12,177 bases of DNA, from NCBI GenBank assembly GCA_044426355.1, contig JAWXUO010000053.1:1-12177 (forward strand). Direction: 5' to 3'. Position 1 is the first letter of the stretch. The number at the start of each line of letters is the position of its first letter. The DNA is from CAYJLC01 sp044426355. Lineage in GTDB: Bacteria > Bacillota > Clostridia > Oscillospirales > Butyricicoccaceae. Made by a program: the position numbers and the translations under genes. Shown here piece by piece: positions 5,995-12,177 of this stretch. The notes beneath the pieces are model-generated. The model was given only the letters and a program-made list of their open reading frames with translations. It ran no database searches and was not told where the DNA came from.

Positions 5995-6495
5995 ATGAGT
6001 ATCAATTTTAATATCGTCGATAAACTTTCAGACGATTATTCTAGCTTTTATCAAACAGCAAAGGAAACATCAGATTTTTCGCTAATTGAATATGATAAAA
6101 TCCTAGAATCTTCGCTAACTCTAGCAAAAGAATTTAGACTTCGCTTAGACTACTCAAGAAGAAGTATTACGTTTTTAAATATGATTTTAACTTCATATTC
6201 TGCATATGCAAACAACCCTGCTAGAATGGAAACGGTAGCATTTGTTTTCGGTATATATCTAGGCGAAACAATGTTGCAACACGGACTAGAAGAAGCTGGC
6301 TACAAATGGGCTTATAAAGAAAACGAACCTATGCCAGGGCTTACTAAAAACGACGAAGATTTTTTCTTTCCAATAGAGCGAATTCATAGAAAAATTTGCG
6401 ATAGAAAAAATGATATATCATTATACTATGTTACAGCCTTGCTTGCTTGTGACGAAGACAACATAATAGATTATAATAAAATAAGAGATATATAA
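5995..6495 (+). CDS. Conserved-looking cytosolic protein of unknown function (orf166) inside the leu operon
   Basis: I do not recognise this 166-residue protein. It has no signal peptide, membrane segment or nucleotide-binding motif, and is probably mostly helical. Notable stretches are a basic helix at 42-58 (LTLAKEFRLRLDYSRRS), FGIYLGETMLQHGLEEAG (85-102) followed by W105, and FFFPIERIHRKICDRKND (123-140), ending in an acidic tail. The pattern of a Gly-rich helix followed by a conserved-looking Trp is faintly like DUF3806-type proteins, but this is a weak impression. Coding is well supported: an AGGGAG ribosome site 7 bases before the ATG, a 19-base gap after leuA, a 13-base gap before leuC, and codon use like its neighbours. 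Its place between leuA and leuC suggests it is made together with the leucine enzymes; a regulatory or accessory role is only inference. Confidence 0.88.
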   Translation: MSINFNIVDKLSDDYSSFYQTAKETSDFSLIEYDKILESSLTLAKEFRLRLDYSRRSITFLNMILTSYSAYANNPARMETVAFVFGIYLGETMLQHGLEEAGYKWAYKENEPMPGLTKNDEDFFFPIERIHRKICDRKNDISLYYVTALLACDEDNIIDYNKIRDI

Positions 6496-6508
6496 GAGGA
6501 GAAAACAC

Positions 6509-7771
6509 ATGGGAATGACAATGACGCAAAAAATTCTTGCAAATCATGCAGGACTTGACAACGTAGTTGCAGGACAACTTATAAAAGCAAAGCTAGACCT
6601 TACTCTAGCAAATGATATTACAGGTCCTGTTTCAATTAAAGAACTAGAAAAAGCTGGTTTTACAACAGTTTTTGATAAAGAAAAAGTTTGTCTAGTTATG
6701 GACCACTTTGCACCAAACAAAGATATTAAATCTGCTGAACAATGTAAAGTTTGTCGTGAATTTTCTAGAAAACACGATATAACGCATTTTTATGATGTAG
6801 GCGAAATGGGCGTAGAACATGCTCTACTTCCAGAAAAAGGACTTACAGCTCCTGGCGAAGTTATAATCGGTGCTGATTCGCACACTTGTACTTACGGTGC
6901 TTTAGGTGCATTTTCTACTGGCGTTGGGTCTACCGACCTTGCTTGTGGAATGGCAACTGGCGAGGCTTGGTTTAAAGTTCCATCTGCTATAAAATTTGAA
7001 CTTAAAGGCAAACTTCAAAAATGGGTTTCTGGTAAAGATGTTATTTTACATATTATAGGACTAATCGGCGTTGATGGAGCTTTATACAAATCTATGGAAT
7101 TTTGTGGAGAAGGTATAAATTCTCTTACTGTAGAAGATAGACTTTGTATCTGTAATATGGCTATAGAAGCTGGTGCAAAAAATGGTATCTTCCCTGTTGA
7201 TGCTAAAACTTTAGAATTTTTAGCAGACAAAAACATCAATCGTGAATACACAGTTTTCGAAGCTGATGCTGATGCACAATATGAGCAAACTATCGTTATT
7301 GATTTAGATAAATTAGAACCAACAGTAGCGTTTCCTCATCTTCCTGAAAACACAAAACCTATCAGTCAAGGTAAAGGTGTTGTAATTCATCAATCTGTTA
7401 TAGGGTCTTGCACAAATGGCAGAATTGAAGATATGCGAGTTGCTGCAGAAATTTTAAAAGACAAAAAAGTTCACCGTGATGTTCGTACTATTGTAATTCC
7501 TGCTACGCAAAAAATCTATATGGAATGTGTTAAAGAAGGCTTAGTAGAAATATTTATAAACGCTGGAGCTATCGTTTCTACTCCAACTTGTGGTCCTTGC
7601 CTAGGTGGATATATGGGAATTTTAGCAGAGGGCGAACGTTCAATTGCTACTACAAACCGTAATTTCGTAGGTCGCATGGGTCATGTTAAATCAGAAGTTT
7701 ATCTTGCAAGCCCTGCAATAGCTGCTGCAAGTGCTATAAAAGGCGAAATTTGTTCGCCAGACGATATATAA
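6509..7771 (+). CDS. leuC: 3-isopropylmalate dehydratase, large subunit
   Basis: With LeuD it isomerises 2-isopropylmalate to 3-isopropylmalate using a [4Fe-4S] cluster. The 420-residue length fits the shorter LeuC2/HacA-like branch rather than the roughly 470-residue enterobacterial LeuC. The three cluster cysteines are C301 (in VIGSCTNGR, 297-305) and C361 and C364 (in TPTCGPCLGGY, 358-368). Other aconitase-family blocks are VMDHFAPN (63-70), GADSHTCTYGALGAF (121-135) and TTNRNFVGRMGH (381-392). The ribosome site AGAGGAG is about 8 bases upstream; a second in-frame ATG at codon 3 is possible. Homoaconitase and 2-methylmalate dehydratase are close relatives, but position between leuA and leuD/leuB supports leucine synthesis. 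Confidence 0.95.
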   Translation: MGMTMTQKILANHAGLDNVVAGQLIKAKLDLTLANDITGPVSIKELEKAGFTTVFDKEKVCLVMDHFAPNKDIKSAEQCKVCREFSRKHDITHFYDVGEMGVEHALLPEKGLTAPGEVIIGADSHTCTYGALGAFSTGVGSTDLACGMATGEAWFKVPSAIKFELKGKLQKWVSGKDVILHIIGLIGVDGALYKSMEFCGEGINSLTVEDRLCICNMAIEAGAKNGIFPVDAKTLEFLADKNINREYTVFEADADAQYEQTIVIDLDKLEPTVAFPHLPENTKPISQGKGVVIHQSVIGSCTNGRIEDMRVAAEILKDKKVHRDVRTIVIPATQKIYMECVKEGLVEIFINAGAIVSTPTCGPCLGGYMGILAEGERSIATTNRNFVGRMGHVKSEVYLASPAIAAASAIKGEICSPDDI

Positions 7772-7787
7772 ATTTAAGGAGAATATT

Positions 7788-8255
7788 ATGAAAATACATA
7801 AATATAAAGATAATGTAGATACAGACGTTATAATCCCTGCAAGATACTTAAACACATCAGACGAAAAAGAGCTTGCATCTTACTGTATGATAGATATTGA
7901 CGAAGATTTTGCAAAAAGAGTTCAAGTTGGCGACATTATGGTAGCTGGCAAAAACTTCGGCTGTGGTTCTTCTCGTGAACACGCACCAATAGCTATAAAA
8001 GCATCTGGAATTAACTGCGTTATCGCAGAAAGTTTTGCAAGAATTTTTTATAGAAATGCTATAAATATCGGTCTACCTATCCTTGAATGCACTGAAGCTT
8101 CGCAAAAAATTTCTGAAGACGATGAAGTTACCGTTGATTTTAAAACTGGTGTTATTACAAACAAAACTAAAAACGAAACTTATCAAGCAACACCTTTCCC
8201 AGAATTTATAAACGATATTATAAAAGCTGGTGGACTTTTAAATTCTGTAAAATAA
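7788..8255 (+). CDS. leuD: 3-isopropylmalate dehydratase, small subunit
   Basis: LeuD is the swivel-domain partner of LeuC and contributes substrate-binding residues. At 155 residues it is the short type that pairs with LeuC2-like large subunits, in agreement with the neighbour. NVDTDVIIPARYL (9-21), GKNFGCGSSREHAP (54-67) and SFARIFYRNAINIGLP (82-97) are all present; the SSREHAP loop recognises the malate moiety in the family. An AAGGAG ribosome site precedes the ATG, and the gene follows leuC after 16 bases. No clear terminator follows, so transcription can continue into orf99 and leuB. Confidence 0.96.
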   Translation: MKIHKYKDNVDTDVIIPARYLNTSDEKELASYCMIDIDEDFAKRVQVGDIMVAGKNFGCGSSREHAPIAIKASGINCVIAESFARIFYRNAINIGLPILECTEASQKISEDDEVTVDFKTGVITNKTKNETYQATPFPEFINDIIKAGGLLNSVK

Positions 8256-8280
8256 ACTTTTTTTAAAAAACTTTTCATAG

Positions 8281-8320
8281 TTAACCATAATTTAACCTTT
8301 TTGTTTTATACTTATATTAT
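8281..8320 (+). promoter_or_regulatory. Possible activator-dependent promoter before orf99 with TTAACC direct repeats
   Basis: TTAACC occurs at 8281-8286 and 8292-8297, 11 bases apart. The second copy occupies the -35 position for TATTAT (8315-8320) at a 17-base spacing. A poor -35 box overlapped by tandem half-sites is the usual layout of promoters activated by OmpR/PhoB-type regulators. If real, orf99 and leuB would have a second promoter. The evidence is pattern only. Confidence 0.35.
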
Positions 8321-8356
8321 CAAATAACAAACACGTACATTACGGAGGGAAAAATT

Positions 8357-8656
8357 ATGGAAAACATTATGAACAAAATTAAATTAAACAAAAAAATGAT
8401 AACAATCGGTGTATCAGTAACTTTAGGAATTTTAGTAGCTTTGCTTGCTGTATTTATTACATTTGGAATAAAAGCTACAGAATCTGCTCTATATCATGCA
8501 AACCTTACAAAAAACGACGTTTCTTATATTAGATTCGACTTTGAGTTTGATGATTTTCTGCCTGAATACGATGTTAAATGGAATATCGGCATGCGTGAAT
8601 ATGAATACACAGTACACGCTATAACAGGCGATTTACTTGGTATGGACATAGACTAA
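8357..8656 (+). CDS. Small membrane-anchored PepSY-domain protein (orf99)
   Basis: This 99-residue protein has a short basic N-terminus (KIKLNKKM), one hydrophobic helix at about residues 14-37, and an outer part at 41-99 that reads as a single PepSY domain: ALYHANL near the start, an acidic middle, and REYEYTVHAITGDLLGMD (80-97), the usual end pattern of the domain with its Y-E-Y and A-x-T-G motifs. It should sit in the cytoplasmic membrane facing outwards. PepSY domains are known as inhibitors or regulators of secreted proteases and as sensor-linked proteins. A GGAGGG ribosome site lies 7 bases before the ATG at 8357; a second ATG at codon 5 is less well placed. It stands between leuD and leuB, 35 bases before leuB. 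It has no known link with leucine synthesis. Confidence 0.87.
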   Translation: MENIMNKIKLNKKMITIGVSVTLGILVALLAVFITFGIKATESALYHANLTKNDVSYIRFDFEFDDFLPEYDVKWNIGMREYEYTVHAITGDLLGMDID

Positions 8657-8691
8657 ATCTCCCTAAAGCACTGCACCAAAAAGGAGAAAAA

Positions 8692-9756
8692 ATGAATATT
8701 AATTTAGCTGTTATAAAAGGCGACGGAATAGGCCCTGAAATAGTAGACGAAGCTTTAAAAGTTTTAAACAAAATCGGCGATATTTACGGTCATACTTTTA
8801 ACTACAACGAAGTTTTAGCTGGTGGTTGTGCAATAGACGAATTTGACGAACCACTTCCACAAAGCACAATAGACGCTTGTAAAGCGTCTGATAGCATACT
8901 TTTAGGTGCTGTTGGGGGCGAAAAGTGGGACAATCGTCCTACTGGGTCACGTCCAGAAAACGCACTTTTAAACCTTAGAAAAGAGTTTAATTTATTCTCA
9001 AATCTTCGTCCTGCAAAAATCTATTCTGCACTAAAAGACTCTTGTCCTTTAAAATGCAAAATAGTTGGCGACGGTTTAGACATGGTTATCGTTCGTGAAC
9101 TAACTGGCGATGTATATTTCGGCGAAAAATCTCGTGATGATAAAGGTTCTGGCTTTGATGTTATGACTTATAGCATCGCAGAAGTAGAAAGAATTGCAAG
9201 AAATGCTTTCGAAATTGCTATGGTTCGCTCAAAAAAACTTTGCTCTGTAGACAAAGCAAATGTGCTAGAAACTTCTAGAGTTTGGCGTGAAACTGTTGCA
9301 AAAATCGCAAAAGAATACCCAGAAGTAGAGCTTACAAATATGTATGTAGATAACGCAGCTATGCAACTTGTTATGAATCCACGTCAGTTTGATGTTATCG
9401 TGACTGGTAACCTTTTCGGTGATATTTTATCAGACGAAGCTAGCATGATTACAGGGTCTATCGGTATGCTACCATCTGCCTCTTTAAACGAGAAAAATTT
9501 CGGAATGTTCGAGCCTATCCACGGTTCTGCTCCTGATATTGCAGGAAAAGGTATTGCAAATCCTATAGCTACAGTTTTATCTTGTGCTATGATGCTTAAA
9601 TATACTTTTGGACTTTTAAAAGAGGCTGAAAGCATTGAAAATGCAATAAACGACGTATTAAATAATGGTTTTAGAACAAAAGATATTTCAAAAGATGGCG
9701 AAAAAACTCTTTCTACATCTGAAATGGGTGCAAAAATCCTAGAATATATTAAATAA
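8692..9756 (+). CDS. leuB: 3-isopropylmalate dehydrogenase
   Basis: LeuB oxidises 3-isopropylmalate with NAD+, followed by decarboxylation to 2-ketoisocaproate, the precursor that is transaminated to leucine. The 354 residues are a normal length. The family signature NLFGDILSDEASMITGSIGM is at 240-259 with metal ligands D244 and D248 (and D220 from the partner). Substrate arginines R96, R106 and R135, the Tyr in TGDVYFGE (Y142) and K188 are in place. GSAPDIAGKGIANP (278-291) is the cofactor-side loop. Isocitrate and tartrate dehydrogenases are relatives, but the LRKEFNLFSNLRP block (95-107) and the operon indicate LeuB. It is the last gene of the operon, with an AAGGAG ribosome site and a strong terminator 5 bases after the stop. 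Confidence 0.97.
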   Translation: MNINLAVIKGDGIGPEIVDEALKVLNKIGDIYGHTFNYNEVLAGGCAIDEFDEPLPQSTIDACKASDSILLGAVGGEKWDNRPTGSRPENALLNLRKEFNLFSNLRPAKIYSALKDSCPLKCKIVGDGLDMVIVRELTGDVYFGEKSRDDKGSGFDVMTYSIAEVERIARNAFEIAMVRSKKLCSVDKANVLETSRVWRETVAKIAKEYPEVELTNMYVDNAAMQLVMNPRQFDVIVTGNLFGDILSDEASMITGSIGMLPSASLNEKNFGMFEPIHGSAPDIAGKGIANPIATVLSCAMMLKYTFGLLKEAESIENAINDVLNNGFRTKDISKDGEKTLSTSEMGAKILEYIK

Positions 9757-9761
9757 AATTT

Positions 9762-9791
9762 ATGGTGGGAATTTATTTCTCACCATTTTTT
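9762..9791 (+). terminator. Rho-independent terminator of the leucine operon
   Basis: ATGGTGGGAA (9762-9771) pairs with TTCTCACCAT (9777-9786), 10 bp with one G-U pair and loop TTTAT, followed by six T ending at 9791. It lies 5 bases after the leuB stop. Confidence 0.92.
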
Positions 9792-9810
9792 ATAAAAAAA
9801 TAAATTTTTA

Positions 9811-9839
9811 GTGACAAATAGTAACCTTTGTGATATAAT
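9811..9839 (+). promoter_or_regulatory. Promoter of the ABC-F gene
   Basis: GTGACA (9811-9816) and TATAAT (9834-9839) are 17 bases apart, and TG stands in the extended -10 position. Transcription would start near 9846, about 25 bases before the ATG, so there is no room for the long attenuator leader often seen before antibiotic-resistance ABC-F genes. Confidence 0.75.
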
Positions 9840-9870
9840 CATTATATATGTTTAAAATTTTGGAGGAAAT

Positions 9871-11469
9871 ATGATTACAGTATCAGATTTAAGTATAAAC
9901 TTTAGTGGAACAGACTTGTTCAAACACGTTGATTTAAAATTCACACCAGAAAATTGCTATGGTGTTATCGGTGCAAACGGTGCAGGAAAATCAACATTTT
10001 TAAAAATTCTATCGGGTGAACTAGAACCTACAACAGGCGATGTTTTTATCCCACCAAACACACGTATGTCTGTCCTAAAACAAGACCACTACGCTTATGA
10101 CGCATACACAGTTATGGACACAGTTATAATGGGTAACGCTCGTCTTTACGAAATTATGAAACAAAAAGACGAACTTTATGCAAAAGAAGATTTTACAGAA
10201 GCAGACGGCATTTTAGCTTCTGAATTAGAAGGCGAATTTGCTGAAATGGACGGCTGGGAATCAGAATCTGGCGTTTCAAAATTAATCCAAGGATTAGGTC
10301 TTTCTAGCGATATTTTATATTCGCAAATGGAAAGTTTAACTGGTGAAGAAAAGGTAAAAGTTTTACTTGCTCAAGCACTTTTTGGAAATCCAGAAATCAT
10401 TTTACTCGATGAACCTACAAACCATCTTGATATTGACGCTGTAAACTGGCTAGAAGATTTTATTATGGACTATGTAGGCACAGTTATCGTGGTTTCGCAT
10501 GATAGACACTTTTTAAACACAGTTTGTACAAACATCGTTGATATTGACTACGGAAAAATCAAAATGTATGTTGGTAACTACGAATTTTGGTACGAATCAT
10601 CAGTTTTAATTCAACAACTTATTAAAAATCAAAATAAGAAAAACGAAGACAAAATTAAAGAACTTCAAACATTTATCACTCGCTTTAGTGCGAATAAATC
10701 GAAGTCAAAACAAGCTACTTCTAGACGTAAATTAATAGATAAATTAACTGTTGAAGAACTTCCTTCGTCAACACGCAGATACCCTTATGTAAATTTCCAA
10801 ATCGACCGTGAATGTGGCAAAGAAATTTTAACTGTAGAAAATTTATCGCACACGATAGATGGCGTAAAAGTGCTAAACAACATTAGTTTTAGAATGAATA
10901 ATGACGAGAAAATCGCACTTATCGGCGATGAAATCGCAACTACTACGCTATATAAAATTTTAGCAGAAGAAATTACTCCTGACGAAGGCTCTTTTAAATG
11001 GGGTGTATCAACTTCGCAATCGTATTTCCCTCAGGATAATAGCGAGTTTTTCAATGATAATTCAGATAATATTATAAATTGGTTAAGACAATACTCAACA
11101 GATGATAGCGAAAGCTTTTTACGTGGATTTTTAGGACGTATGCTTTTCTCTGGAGATGAAGTTTTAAAGCCTGTTAAAGTTCTATCAGGTGGCGAAAAAG
11201 TTCGTTGTATGCTATCTCGTATGATGATGAAAAACGCAAATGTTATTATGCTAGACCAACCTACAAATCACTTAGACCTTGAGTCTATCACAGCTGTAAA
11301 TAATGGTTTAGTTTCGTACAAATCAAATATTTTAATATCTACGCATGACCACGAAATTTTACAAACTACGTGTAATCGTATTATCGAAATTCGCTCAGAA
11401 GGCATTTTAGACAAACAAGGCACTTATGACGAATTTGTAGAATTTAAAAAAGAACAAAATATGCAATAA
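9871..11469 (+). CDS. ABC-F family ATPase, YkpA/YbiT type
   Basis: A soluble protein of 532 residues with two ATP-binding cassettes and no membrane domain. ABC-F proteins bind the ribosomal E site and act on translation; the YkpA/YbiT branch is not known mainly for drug resistance. Cassette 1: Walker A GANGAGKST (34-42), signature LTGEE (156-160), Walker B IILLDEP (176-182), H-loop H210. The linker (about 240-310) carries the typical ARF-like block RFSANKSKSKQATSRRK (271-287). Cassette 2: Walker A position GDEIATTT (352-359) lacks the lysine, signature LSGGE (438-442) is intact, Walker B is VIMLDQP (458-464) with Gln463 replacing the catalytic Glu, and H492 is kept. One composite ATP site is therefore degenerate, the other intact. 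A TGGAGG ribosome site precedes the ATG. The gene is monocistronic between two terminators. Confidence 0.93.
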   Translation: MITVSDLSINFSGTDLFKHVDLKFTPENCYGVIGANGAGKSTFLKILSGELEPTTGDVFIPPNTRMSVLKQDHYAYDAYTVMDTVIMGNARLYEIMKQKDELYAKEDFTEADGILASELEGEFAEMDGWESESGVSKLIQGLGLSSDILYSQMESLTGEEKVKVLLAQALFGNPEIILLDEPTNHLDIDAVNWLEDFIMDYVGTVIVVSHDRHFLNTVCTNIVDIDYGKIKMYVGNYEFWYESSVLIQQLIKNQNKKNEDKIKELQTFITRFSANKSKSKQATSRRKLIDKLTVEELPSSTRRYPYVNFQIDRECGKEILTVENLSHTIDGVKVLNNISFRMNNDEKIALIGDEIATTTLYKILAEEITPDEGSFKWGVSTSQSYFPQDNSEFFNDNSDNIINWLRQYSTDDSESFLRGFLGRMLFSGDEVLKPVKVLSGGEKVRCMLSRMMMKNANVIMLDQPTNHLDLESITAVNNGLVSYKSNILISTHDHEILQTTCNRIIEIRSEGILDKQGTYDEFVEFKKEQNMQ

Positions 11470-11487
11470 TATTTATTCATATTTTTG

Positions 11488-11527
11488 AAGCTTTGCAGAA
11501 TTAAAACACTGTAAAGCTTTTATTTTT
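11488..11527 (+). terminator. Rho-independent terminator of the ABC-F gene
   Basis: AAGCTTTGCAG (11488-11498) pairs with CTGTAAAGCTT (11509-11519), 11 bp with one G-U pair, followed by a T-rich tail to 11527. Confidence 0.82.
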
Positions 11528-11536
11528 ATATAAAAA

Positions 11537-11578
11537 AGCTGTAGCTCTTTAAAATTTCGAGCTACAGCTAATTTTTTT
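11537..11578. terminator. Bidirectional terminator between ABC-F gene and gltB
   Basis: AGCTGTAGCTC (11537-11547) pairs perfectly with GAGCTACAGCT (11559-11569) around an 11-base loop. Six A before the left arm give a T-run on the minus strand, where it ends gltB transcription just after the stop. On the plus strand seven T at 11572-11578 make it a back-up terminator for the ABC-F gene. Confidence 0.85.
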
Positions 11579-12177
11579 AATTTTTTAGCGATGCTGTGAA
11601 TGCATTCATAACTGCTTGCTCGTATTTTAGTCCAGATTTCGAGAAATCACTGATTAAATCAAGCATTTTATTATAATCATTAGGCATTACTTTTATAAAT
11701 TTCGAGCTATTAAATTCTGCTAAAATTTCTGTACCACGAGCAGAGCCAGTAGCCGAAATATGCTGATTTATAAGCGTTTTTAAAAGTTCTATATCACTAT
11801 TTTTCGTAAGTGGCGACATCGTAACAAATTCTTGGTTAATTTTCGTGTGGAAATCACCATTTGCATCATAAATGTAACATACACCACCACTCATACCAGC
11901 TGCAAAGTTTTTACCAGTTTCGCCTAAAATAACTGCGATACCACCAGTCATATATTCAAGACCATGGTCACCAACACCCTCGCAAACACCGATAGCACCT
12001 GAGTTTCTAACCATAAATCGTTCGCCTGCTTTACCATTTACAAAAGCTGTACCAGAAGTTGCACCGTAAAATGCAACATTACCGATTATCACATTTTCAG
12101 AAGCTTTAAACACACTGCCTGACGGTGGCGTTACAACTATTTTACCACCTGATAAACCTTTTCCGATATAATCGTTC
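11577..12177 (-). CDS. gltB: Glutamate synthase large subunit, C-terminal part, cut by window edge
   Basis: The frame is open to the right edge, so the real start lies outside; about 199 codons are visible, beginning NDYIGKGLSGGKIVV. This is the GXGXG beta-helix domain that closes the glutamate synthase large subunit: repeats of the type IGNVAFYGATSG, GERFMVRNSGAIGVCEGVGDHG, EYMTGG and NFAAGMSGG follow each other, then the helical tail with HISATGSARG and KVMPNDYNKML. The enzyme makes two glutamates from glutamine and 2-oxoglutarate. An ATG at 12113 is internal, because similarity continues upstream of it. A stand-alone GXGXG-domain protein, as in some archaea and clostridia, cannot be excluded without the upstream sequence. 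Its stop lies next to a bidirectional terminator, convergent with the ABC-F gene. Confidence 0.92.
   Translation of the reverse strand, partial: NDYIGKGLSGGKIVVTPPSGSVFKASENVIIGNVAFYGATSGTAFVNGKAGERFMVRNSGAIGVCEGVGDHGLEYMTGGIAVILGETGKNFAAGMSGGVCYIYDANGDFHTKINQEFVTMSPLTKNSDIELLKTLINQHISATGSARGTEILAEFNSSKFIKVMPNDYNKMLDLISDFSKSGLKYEQAVMNAFTASLKN

Noticed and set aside
8256..8280. Terminator between leuD and orf99
   Set aside because: The T and A runs form no GC-containing stem, so read-through from leuD into orf99 and leuB is more likely.
9846..9870. Antibiotic-responsive attenuator leader before the ABC-F gene
   Set aside because: The predicted leader is only about 25 bases, with no hairpin or leader peptide.
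12111..12113. ATG at 12113 as the start of a 178-residue stand-alone GXGXG protein
   Set aside because: The frame and the glutamate-synthase similarity (NDYIGKGLSGGKIVV) continue upstream to the window edge.

Overview
This is an AT-rich chromosomal stretch. Its strong AGGAGG-type ribosome sites, sigma-A-like promoters, T-box leader control and clostridial-style proteins all point to a low-GC Firmicute, most likely an anaerobic member of the Clostridia. I cannot name a genus from the sequence. No insertion sequence, phage gene, CRISPR array, tRNA or rRNA was seen. The window looks like core metabolic chromosome carrying a few unfamiliar small genes.

Layout. The left edge holds the first 70 codons of glmS on the minus strand. 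It is divergent from a proA-proB-proC operon (366-3176) that makes proline from glutamate. Next comes a monocistronic gene for a very Ser/Thr-rich 170-residue protein of unknown role (3382-3894), with its own promoter and terminator. From about 4011 to 9791 lies a leucine operon in the order leuA, orf166, leuC, leuD, orf99 (membrane-anchored PepSY protein), leuB. A consensus promoter and a leucine T-box riboswitch (specifier CUC) precede it, and a strong terminator ends it. An independently transcribed ABC-F ATPase of the YkpA/YbiT type follows (9871-11469). After a pair of terminators, the C-terminal part of a glutamate synthase large subunit runs in on the minus strand from the right edge.

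How the genes work together. ProB, ProA and ProC carry out the three enzymatic steps of proline synthesis from glutamate (one ring closure is spontaneous). LeuA, LeuCD and LeuB convert 2-ketoisovalerate to 2-ketoisocaproate, the direct precursor of leucine. The T-box should let the operon be read through only when tRNA-Leu is uncharged. Glutamate synthase and GlmS at the two edges add glutamate and glutamine nitrogen metabolism.

Most worth a second look: (1) the ABC-F protein, in which every element of one composite ATP site is degenerate (Walker A without Lys, Walker B Glu replaced by Gln, LTGEE in place of LSGGE) while the other site is intact; (2) the two non-biosynthetic genes, orf166 and the PepSY orf99, inside the leu operon; (3) the T-box with an off-consensus bulge but a fully paired antiterminator; (4) the unexplained Ser/Thr/Pro-rich orf170; and (5) 11-bp-period direct repeats upstream of orf170 and orf99.
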